NCBI GenBank assembly: GCA_035478375.1
Contig: DATIJQ010000036.1
Coordinates: 1-46,818 of the forward strand
DNA: 46,818 nucleotides
Source: DASTDY01 sp035478375
GTDB lineage: Bacteria; Patescibacteriota; Saccharimonadia; Saccharimonadales; EFPC-124
Direction of reading: 5' to 3'
This document shows positions 1 to 5,603 of this stretch, in pieces. Each line of letters starts with the position of its first letter. Position 1 is the stretch's first letter. The notes below the pieces were generated by a model. That model was not told the origin of the DNA. It made no database searches and worked only from the letters and a program-made list of their open reading frames with translations. The translations under genes were made by a program, and so were the position numbers.

Positions 1-3
1 CCG

Positions 4-51
4 CGGCAAGGAACCACACTGCTCAAAACTATTTTGAACCGTGTGGTTTCG
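4..51 (+). other. structured element, copy A (two nested stems)
   Basis: An outer 9-bp stem (11-19 with 41-49, ending in a G-U pair) encloses an inner 6-bp stem (23-28 with 32-37, loop of 3). A second copy lies at 883-928 on the far side of the lipoprotein gene. The two share the block CGGCAAGGAACC and a following TGCTC, but both stems differ in sequence while keeping their pairing. This is seen directly. It may be the distal part of a terminator or a small structured RNA of an upstream transcript. Confidence 0.5.
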
Positions 52-62
52 ACAATTAACTC

Positions 63-91
63 TTGACATCGATGGGCTAGTATTGTATGGT
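63..91 (+). promoter_or_regulatory. sigma70-type promoter of the lipoprotein gene
   Basis: TTGACA at 63-68 and TATGGT at 86-91 are separated by 17 bp. Transcription would begin near 98, leaving a leader of about 50 nt before the ATG at 149. Confidence 0.7.
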
Positions 92-148
92 TTATATGCA
101 GATTTTACTATCTACACCAACTGTTCACTCCTACAAAGCGAGGGACGC

Positions 149-850
149 ATGTACCGTCGTACCGTGGTCGCCCTGATGGCGGCCGCTGCCCTGGTCATCA
201 CCATGACCGGCTGCAACAACTCGCAACAGCCGGCGCCGACAACCAGCAAAGCGCCAGCGGTGATCGCCGGCAGCACCGCGTTCGCCTACTTCGAGTCCGC
301 CGAGCGCAAGCTCAAGCTCCAGCAAACGCTGGACACACTCGGCAGAGAAATGTCGGGCGCACTCCGGCAGGAGTCCATCGCACCACTCATTGTCCGCGAT
401 GTGAAGAGCGGCAAGCCGACGAGCGCCACCCGCTACGGCATGCTGACAACGCACGGCGACAACACCCATGCATTCGTGCAGGTAGTGTTGCCGTTCGCCA
501 ATGGCGAGCCCACCGACCAGAGTCCGGTCGAGCTGTGCGTCACCACAACCGCCGGCATCAAGTACGTGTTGTACGGCAGCACCACATTCGACGCCAACAA
601 CGACCCGGTCGTGGGTAGTCCCATGGCGTTCTCGTGGAGCATCGACACCGCAGAAACCACGATCAACAGCGTGAGCCTGACGGCCGATTCCATCGACCTG
701 AACCACCCGCGCGAATCCGACACCAACTACAAGGTGCTAGGCTACAAACAGAACAAGCTGACCGAGCTCACACACGACGATCTCGTCGCCAGCGACGCAC
801 ACTTTTTGGACGGCCTGCAACAGGCAGTGAACAGTTCCGGCTGGCTGTAG
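149..850 (+). CDS. putative lipoprotein of unknown function
   Basis: Predicted 233-residue exported lipoprotein. The start at 149 is chosen because GAGGGA lies a few bases upstream and because it puts a signal peptide at the N terminus: Arg-Arg, a hydrophobic run, then a lipobox-like TMTGC with Cys about 21, followed by a Ser/Thr/Pro/Gln linker. An in-frame ATG at 41 overlaps the promoter and is rejected. The mature part is soluble and shows no family I recognise. It is monocistronic, with its own promoter and terminator, and lies between two copies of a stem-loop element. Codons differ from the core genes: Phe is TTC in six of seven cases and Lys is AAG in seven of nine. A surface role at the host contact is only a guess. 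Confidence 0.8.
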   Translation: MYRRTVVALMAAAALVITMTGCNNSQQPAPTTSKAPAVIAGSTAFAYFESAERKLKLQQTLDTLGREMSGALRQESIAPLIVRDVKSGKPTSATRYGMLTTHGDNTHAFVQVVLPFANGEPTDQSPVELCVTTTAGIKYVLYGSTTFDANNDPVVGSPMAFSWSIDTAETTINSVSLTADSIDLNHPRESDTNYKVLGYKQNKLTELTHDDLVASDAHFLDGLQQAVNSSGWL

Positions 851-857
851 CCAGTCT

Positions 858-886
858 GCCGAGGCGCCCACCGTGGGCGTCTCGGC
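858..886 (+). terminator. strong hairpin after the lipoprotein gene
   Basis: Arms 858-871 and 873-886 pair over up to 14 bp with one G-U pair, starting 8 nt after the stop codon. There is no U-run. The second stem-loop element (883-928) follows immediately, so the two may act as one tandem 3'-end structure. Confidence 0.65.
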
Positions 887-928
887 AAGGAACCTGATTG
901 CTCGAACACGTCGAACACTCAGGTTCTC
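883..928 (+). other. structured element, copy B
   Basis: Outer stem 890-897 with 919-926 (8 bp) and inner stem 902-905 with 911-914 (TCGA with TCGA). It shares its 5' block with copy A at 4-51 but has different stem sequences that still pair, so the pairs covary between copies. Confidence 0.5.
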
Positions 929-1017
929 TTACTAACAACGGGGTAGATTTGTGCTATCAATAACAATCTGTTCTTCCTGAGCAAAATCTGCTACAATTAC
1001 CAGCGTCGTCGTAACGT

Positions 1018-1095
1018 GGCGGATGTAGCTCAGCAGGTTAGAGCGCTGGATTGTGGCTCCGGAGGCCGTGGGTTCGAACCCCATCATTCGCCCCA
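1018..1095 (+). tRNA. tRNA-His (GTG)
   Basis: Full cloverleaf. Acceptor 1019-1025 pairs with 1085-1091; D stem 1028-1031 with 1041-1044; anticodon stem 1046-1050 with 1058-1062; T stem 1068-1072 with 1080-1084. The anticodon GTG is at 1053-1055. The His-specific extra G-1 is encoded at 1018 and faces C73 at 1092. CCA is encoded at 1093-1095. A TACAAT at 992-997 is a plausible -10 box. Confidence 0.97.
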
Positions 1096-1138
1096 TAGTA
1101 AAAAGCCGTGTCTTTTGGCAGGGCTTTTTACTATGGGG
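1091..1138 (+). terminator. 17-bp perfect inverted repeat overlapping the tRNA-His 3' end
   Basis: Arms 1091-1107 and 1122-1138 are perfectly complementary. The 5' arm begins inside the tRNA and contains its last acceptor base, discriminator and CCA. The arms carry A5/T5 tracts, as in a bidirectional terminator. The hairpin competes with acceptor-stem folding. Confidence 0.7.
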
Positions 1139-1191
1139 TAAAAGATTGACATTAAGTAGCCCCACTCCGCTAGGGACTGGTTTTGTATATC

Positions 1192-1220
1192 TTGCTTTTT
1201 TGGTATTATTATGTTATTAT
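1192..1220 (+). promoter_or_regulatory. promoter of the gene at 1262
   Basis: TTGCTT (1192-1197) and TATTAT (1215-1220) with 17-bp spacing. The -10 box overlaps an upstream in-frame ATG at 1211, which argues that this ATG is not the start. Confidence 0.65.
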
Positions 1221-1261
1221 ACGAACCAGACCTGGTTCCTACCACAACATGGGAGAACAGC

Positions 1262-1849
1262 GTGGACGCCCTGAACGACTTCATCAAGCTTGTCAACGAC
1301 CACGTCATTGGCGGTTGGCCTACCATTGGTAGCGCCGTGCTGACGATCATCGCCTTGTGGGCAACCTACAAGCTGACGATTGGCTACGCCGAGCGCAAAC
1401 ACCTGAAGGCAATCACGGCCACCGTGCCGTACGGCTACGCGCTTGTCGTGTCCACCCCCGACGGCAAGGTGCTCCCGCGCATTTACCAGGGTGGCGAACA
1501 GTACATGTTGGATCCCAACTACATCCTCACCCTCGTCAAGCGCAGCGGTCAACTGACCTTCGTGGTCCACAACCGCACGCTTGGAGCAGGGCGCGAGGTG
1601 TACTGCACGTATTCGCTGCGCAGCGAGGTGCGCAACGCAGCGAATGCCCTCGCCCAGGTTGCGTCGCTCGTCCACTTCGTGTTCGATGGATGGGTTGCGC
1701 AGGGCGCGGGTACGTTCGATCCCAAGACCAACTGGCTGAACCCGGCGGCTATCGCCAGGATGCAGCAGGACATCAGCCAGTTCTTCAGGGGTGAGCTGAC
1801 CATCGACAAGGTCGAGGTCCGGCCTGTCCCAACGATCCTCTCTTGGTAG
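1262..1849 (+). CDS. small membrane-anchored protein, unknown
   Basis: Predicted 195 residues from a GTG preceded by GGGAG at good spacing; the longer reading from ATG 1211 would start inside the promoter. A single membrane segment at about residues 18-40 follows a short N terminus, then a soluble domain of about 150 residues with no catalytic motif that I recognise. It is monocistronic with its own promoter and terminator. Lys is AAG in seven of eight codons, the same style as the lipoprotein at 149 and unlike the neighbouring P-type ATPase. Function unknown. Confidence 0.8.
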   Translation: MDALNDFIKLVNDHVIGGWPTIGSAVLTIIALWATYKLTIGYAERKHLKAITATVPYGYALVVSTPDGKVLPRIYQGGEQYMLDPNYILTLVKRSGQLTFVVHNRTLGAGREVYCTYSLRSEVRNAANALAQVASLVHFVFDGWVAQGAGTFDPKTNWLNPAAIARMQQDISQFFRGELTIDKVEVRPVPTILSW

Positions 1850-1868
1850 TACTCGGGCACTAGCCCAC

Positions 1869-1911
1869 GGAAACAGCCCACGCGGCCGCGCCCGTGGGCT
1901 GTTTCCTTTTT
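1869..1911 (+). terminator. rho-independent terminator
   Basis: A 14-bp GC-rich stem (1869-1882 with 1893-1906) is followed by a T5 run, 19 nt after the stop at 1849. It also lies downstream of tRNA-Gly read on the minus strand. Confidence 0.9.
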
Positions 1912-1930
1912 AAAAGATACATTCAAATAT

Positions 1931-2005
1931 TGGTGCGGGTGGCGGGAGTCGAACCCGCGTCTTCTGCTTGGAAGGCAAACATAATAGCCGTTATACAACA
2001 CCCGC
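1931..2005 (-). tRNA. tRNA-Gly (TCC)
   Basis: Read on the minus strand: acceptor 1999-2005 pairs with 1934-ward bases, the T arm has the GTTCGAC loop, and the anticodon loop is CTTCCAA, giving anticodon TCC. CCA is encoded (1931-1933). A minus-strand TATAAT at 2016-2021 is a likely -10 box, overlapping the divergent promoter region of the P-type ATPase. Confidence 0.95.
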
Positions 2006-2047
2006 GTACCGGAGTATTATAGCATAGGCAAGCGGCGCGCTATCAGA

Positions 2048-2053
2048 TATAAT
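2048..2053 (+). promoter_or_regulatory. -10 box of the P-type ATPase (leaderless)
   Basis: Perfect TATAAT ending 9 nt before the ATG at 2063, with no Shine-Dalgarno between; the -35 (TAGGCA, 2025-2030) is weak. Confidence 0.6.
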
Positions 2054-2062
2054 TGTATTATT

Positions 2063-3904
2063 ATGACACAACTACTTAAATTTACTCGGGAATATTATTT
2101 AGTTGCGGCGGTTGTCGTCGTCATTGCATTGGCTGGCTTATTTAACGCTGTTGGTTGGCGCATTGGCGCAAACTGGTTGCTGGCAATTTTTAGCTTGATG
2201 CTAGCCATAAAATTAGCCTGGGGAATGGTGCAAACACTGCGCGAAGGCAGCTACGGCATCGACCTTTTGGCAGTCACGGCCATTGTTAGCACCGTAGCAG
2301 TTGGCGAATATTGGGCGGCAATTGTTATTGTATTAATGCTTACCGGCGGCGAGGCTTTAGAAGATTACGCCAGCGCCCGCGCTCAGCGCGAACTCACTGC
2401 CCTTTTGGCCCGCGCGCCGCAGATCGCCCATAAGCTCGACAAAAAAGGCAACACAACCGACGTCGCTATTACAGATATAAAAATTGGCGACAACCTATTA
2501 GTCCGCCCTGGCGAAACCGTACCGGTCGACGCCACACTCACCAAAGGCATGGCTAGTTTTGACGAGTCATCGCTGACCGGCGAAAGCTTGCCTGTGGACC
2601 ACACCGCTGGCGACGAACTGCTAAGCGGTTCAATTAACGGTGATCAAGCCGTAACCATCACTGCCCTACGCACTGCCCACGATAGCCAATACCAAAAAAT
2701 CATTGAACTCGTTAAAGCCGCTAGCAGCACCGAAGCGCCGTTCGTACGCCTGGCCGACCGCTATGCCGTGCCGTTCACGCTGGTTTCGTTTGCTATTGCC
2801 GGTGTAGCTTGGGTGCTTGCCGGCAACCCGTTGCGGTTCGCCCAAGTTTTGGTTGTGGCCACGCCGTGTCCTCTGTTAATTGGCGCGCCAGTCGCCTTGA
2901 TTTCGGGCATGAGTCGCCAGGCTAAACACGGTATTATTGTTAAAAGTGGTGCAATTTTAGAGAAGTTGGCGCGCATAAAAACCGTTGCATTCGACAAAAC
3001 CGGCACGCTCACCCGTGGCCAGCCGCAAGTCGCGTCAGTTTTGCCCGTAAAAGGCATAAACAAAAAAGATTTGGTGCATTTGGCGGCCAGTGCCGAGCAA
3101 CAATCTGCCCACATTCTTGCCCAAGCGTTGGTTGCCGAAGCTACGTCGCAAAAAATTACCCTCGCTAAAGCCAGTAACGTACGCGAAATCACCGCTGGCG
3201 GCGTGCAAGCAAAAGTTAGCGGCGCCACCATTTTGGTTGGCAAGGCAAGCTACCTAGAATCGCAGGGCGTAAAAGTTGCCCAAGCCCACGCCAGCAGTGG
3301 CACTACCGCTGTGTATGTGGCGCGCGACAAAACCTACATAGGTGCCATCCAGTTTGCCGACGCCGTACGCGACAACAGCCGCGAAACGCTGCAAAAGCTT
3401 GGCGAACTTGGCATTGCGCACACATTAATGGTGACAGGCGACGCTAAAGCAACGGCCGCTCGTATTGCTAAAGAATTAGGTATAACAGATGTCAAAGCTG
3501 AACTTTTACCGGCAGATAAAGTCAAGGCCATTGCAGACGTCACCGACCGGCCCGTGCTAATGGTTGGCGATGGCGTAAACGATGCGCCCGTACTCGCCGC
3601 TGCCGATGTCGGCATGGCCATGGGCGCAAAAGGTGCGACCGCCGCTAGCGAATCCGCCGACGTGGTGGTATTGCTCGATGACATTTCGCGCGTCGCCCGC
3701 GCCATTGCCATCGCCAACGACACCATGCGCATTGCACTGCAAAGTATTTGGGTGGGCATTGCGATTAGCGTCGGACTCATGATAGTCGCGGCAACAGGCA
3801 TTATTCCTGCCGTTATTGGCGCCGGTTTACAAGAGATTGTCGATGTTGTGGTAATCATAAACGCTCTCCGTGCCCACGGTAGCTGGCGTGTTGTAAAGGG
3901 GTAA
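2063..3904 (+). CDS. heavy-metal P1B-type ATPase (TPC motif)
   Basis: Membrane ATPase of 613 residues that exports or imports a transition metal. Seen in order: four hydrophobic N-terminal segments (about 8-105), the actuator loop with TGES (about 174), two membrane segments with the metal-site motif TPCP (about 270), the phosphorylation motif DKTGTLT (about 313), GDGVNDAP (about 500) and a C-terminal membrane pair. There is no N-terminal metal-binding domain. The intramembrane motif is TPC rather than CPC, and the nucleotide-domain HP pair reads HI. The TPC class includes Ni/Fe-type pumps, but the metal cannot be assigned. The start has no Shine-Dalgarno and follows a -10 box by 9 nt, so it is probably leaderless. 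AAA- and GAA-rich codons match the core genes. Confidence 0.93.
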   Translation: MTQLLKFTREYYLVAAVVVVIALAGLFNAVGWRIGANWLLAIFSLMLAIKLAWGMVQTLREGSYGIDLLAVTAIVSTVAVGEYWAAIVIVLMLTGGEALEDYASARAQRELTALLARAPQIAHKLDKKGNTTDVAITDIKIGDNLLVRPGETVPVDATLTKGMASFDESSLTGESLPVDHTAGDELLSGSINGDQAVTITALRTAHDSQYQKIIELVKAASSTEAPFVRLADRYAVPFTLVSFAIAGVAWVLAGNPLRFAQVLVVATPCPLLIGAPVALISGMSRQAKHGIIVKSGAILEKLARIKTVAFDKTGTLTRGQPQVASVLPVKGINKKDLVHLAASAEQQSAHILAQALVAEATSQKITLAKASNVREITAGGVQAKVSGATILVGKASYLESQGVKVAQAHASSGTTAVYVARDKTYIGAIQFADAVRDNSRETLQKLGELGIAHTLMVTGDAKATAARIAKELGITDVKAELLPADKVKAIADVTDRPVLMVGDGVNDAPVLAAADVGMAMGAKGATAASESADVVVLLDDISRVARAIAIANDTMRIALQSIWVGIAISVGLMIVAATGIIPAVIGAGLQEIVDVVVIINALRAHGSWRVVKG

Positions 3905-3922
3905 GTCATGCTCACCCCTTTT
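3895..3922. terminator. bidirectional terminator
   Basis: An 8-bp stem (AAAGGGGT with ACCCCTTT) with T and A runs lies between convergent genes and includes the ATPase stop codon. Confidence 0.75.
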
Positions 3923-3933
3923 ATACAATCAAA

Positions 3934-4470
3934 TTAAGGTTTATACCGCGCTGCTTGCTCTTGGCGCAGCTTTATTAATGACTGCTCGCCAAAATTCTTT
4001 AAACGTCCCAACAAAAAATTGTCGCTAAGCAGCGGCAGCATTGCGTACGAAACTATACCATAACTGCGTAAACAGTTAAAGCAACGAGTTGAAACGTGAC
4101 TGAGGAAAATGTCGCGCGCAAGCAATGTATGCGGGTCTGCATTACTAAAACTCACGTTGTGCTTATCCATAAGTTCAAGCAACGCCAATGTGTATGCGCC
4201 TGTCCAGACAGTCCGTTTTTTTGAGCAAACAATGCGCATAAAATCTTCAAAACTAAAGCGCGCCAAGCCTGACAGCAATATGACATCGTACCGATACAAC
4301 AGGCTAAAGGCGTGTTCATTTAGACCTGGCAAATGACCTTTTAGCGCCTCGTCTATTCTGATATCTTTTTCGCCTTGCCAGTGTATAGTCACGCCGTGGC
4401 GTCGGGCGAGCGCGCTTAGCTCCGTCACAAATGCGACCGTCACGAATCCGTTGACAAGAAGGGTGCGCAT
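3934..4470 (-). CDS. unknown protein, paralog of the gene at 4565
   Basis: Predicted 178 residues. The start is set at 4470 by AGAGAGG just upstream; the in-frame ATG at 4527 has no such site. No signal peptide, membrane segment or catalytic motif is evident. It aligns along its length with its upstream neighbour: both begin MR, carry a DP pair at mid-length, then an L-S-Y-A segment, LSD, FG and a C terminus rich in L, R and Q. The two have nearly equal length and identical Shine-Dalgarno style, so they look like a tandem duplication that has diverged widely. Family not recognised; function unknown. Confidence 0.75.
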   Translation of the reverse strand: MRTLLVNGFVTVAFVTELSALARRHGVTIHWQGEKDIRIDEALKGHLPGLNEHAFSLLYRYDVILLSGLARFSFEDFMRIVCSKKRTVWTGAYTLALLELMDKHNVSFSNADPHTLLARDIFLSHVSTRCFNCLRSYGIVSYAMLPLLSDNFLLGRLKNFGEQSLIKLRQEQAARYKP

Positions 4471-4534
4471 ATAACCTCTCTTGGTTGTATGATTATTAAT
4501 TATATAAACTTTTGTAGATGACAGCAAGGACGCG

Positions 4535-4558
4535 CGGGCGAGCGGTTAGGCTCGCCCG
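4535..4558 (-). terminator. hairpin between the paralog pair
   Basis: A perfect 9-bp GC-rich stem (4535-4543 with 4550-4558) lies a few bases past the stop of the gene at 4565. There is no long U-run. Confidence 0.55.
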
Positions 4559-4564
4559 GCACAG

Positions 4565-5092
4565 TTACCGTTTGAGGTACTCTGCTTGCCACAGGCGCAG
4601 CGTCTCAATGGTTTTTCCACCAAAATACTGTACGTGTTTTTTAAAAAACTCATCGCTCAGCCGCGCGGTCAAAGCATACGACAGAAGACCCGTGCGCTTG
4701 AGTATTTTGTAAAAACGGATCCCGAAATGCTCTGGTCGCACAGTGATAGCCATAAAATCCTCCGGGTCGCCATCGGCAAACCCAATATTGCGGTCTGCCA
4801 TGGCCTGAAAGACACCCACCAATGAGCGCTCAATAAGCATCTTCCCTTCGGCGAGGAGCGTCAAAAATTGCTCAACTGGGACACCCTCCAAATCGGTAAG
4901 CATAACAAAACCATGGCGGCGCAAGGATTGGCCAACAGTACTGTTAGGTAGTACGATGCCCAAGGCGCTTGTCAAAGTCAACCCGTCGTCGTCCTCGACA
5001 CACGATGCAGCCCAACCCTCCTGTTTGGCTTTGTCGAGCCAGGCCTGCAAAATGGCGTCTGGAATGTCGCCTTTAACGGTAAAGATCCGCAT
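4565..5092 (-). CDS. unknown protein, paralog of the gene at 3934
   Basis: Predicted 175 residues. The start at 5092 follows GAGAGAGG at good spacing; the ATG at 5116 is rejected. It is a soluble, mixed-charge protein. The C-terminal half (about 110-175) matches the neighbour at 3934 position by position, with hydrophobic residues and the LSD, FG and terminal LRxxQAxYxK-like pattern kept. The N-terminal half is less alike. It probably has its own promoter upstream of 5116. A lineage-specific family is my inference. Confidence 0.75.
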   Translation of the reverse strand: MRIFTVKGDIPDAILQAWLDKAKQEGWAASCVEDDDGLTLTSALGIVLPNSTVGQSLRRHGFVMLTDLEGVPVEQFLTLLAEGKMLIERSLVGVFQAMADRNIGFADGDPEDFMAITVRPEHFGIRFYKILKRTGLLSYALTARLSDEFFKKHVQYFGGKTIETLRLWQAEYLKR

Positions 5093-5405
5093 ATGTACCT
5101 CTCTCGGTCTGTACAAAAATATTATGGCATAGAATTTATATTTTGCTTATTATCCGTTAAAATACATAGGGCATATGCTCATACCTGCGACAAAAACTGA
5201 GGCAAAATGGCAAAACGGCCACACAAGTGGCCACTGAATTTGTGGCACCGCATAGGCGCGTCTTTAATGGACGAGCTCAAGATCCTGTTCTGTCTCCGTT
5301 TGTTATAGTCTTAGATAGGATTGCGCGAGCTCCCTTTGGCAAAATGATGGGAGCCTACAATAACGCTTCTCGACAGTTAGCATTGAACAGCTTAAGAGGG
5401 TTATT
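5093..5405. other. intergenic region with hairpins, no convincing gene
   Basis: This stretch holds small hairpins at 5217-5232 (6 bp) and 5329-5354 (6 bp), and a TACAAT at 5356-5361 that could serve the small ORF at 5406. A 104-codon open frame (5227-5541) crosses it, but it has no ribosome site at its ATG and overlaps a better-supported small frame. Confidence 0.4.
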
Positions 5406-5546
5406 TTGCCAGGAAAAGATAAGCAAAGAGGCAACGGTGAAGTTGATCCCAGCACTAACAACGCTCTGCGAGGATTACCGCCAGATGACGAAGGTGGTAC
5501 TGACGAGCAAAGGCGAACCCTCGGCGATGACGACGACGTAGATTAA
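5406..5546 (+). CDS. 46-residue acidic small protein (TTG start)
   Basis: A short frame opens with TTG 6 nt after AAGAGGG and ends at TAA 5546, followed directly by a strong terminator. The product is very hydrophilic: a basic, Gly/Asn-rich first third, then Pro-Pro-Asp-Asp, Glu-Gly-Gly and a terminal Asp4-Val-Asp. It has no hydrophobic core, so it would be disordered. The competing frame 5227-5541 lacks a Shine-Dalgarno. That the ribosome site and the terminator both fit this frame is the main argument for it. No homolog is recalled. Confidence 0.5.
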   Translation: MPGKDKQRGNGEVDPSTNNALRGLPPDDEGGTDEQRRTLGDDDDVD

Positions 5547-5557
5547 GCAGCCCGCGC

Positions 5558-5594
5558 GTAACCGACAGCCCCCTAAAACAGGGCTGTCGGTTAC
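5558..5594. terminator. bidirectional 14-bp hairpin terminator
   Basis: Perfect arms 5558-5571 and 5581-5594 separate the small plus-strand ORF from the convergent Clp-type ATPase. Confidence 0.8.
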
Positions 5595-5603
5595 GCCGTA
5601 AAA

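Noticed and set aside
131..706. 191-codon minus-strand ORF opposite the lipoprotein gene
   Set aside because: Lies fully antisense to a gene with its own promoter, signal peptide and terminator; this is a GC-rich third-position artefact.
1091..1138. Attachment site at the tRNA-His 3' end
   Set aside because: The repeat is inverted, not direct; there is no integrase and no second tRNA fragment in the window.
5227..5541. 104-codon plus-strand ORF
   Set aside because: No ribosome site at its ATG, and the overlapping frame at 5406 has a better start and a terminator in register.
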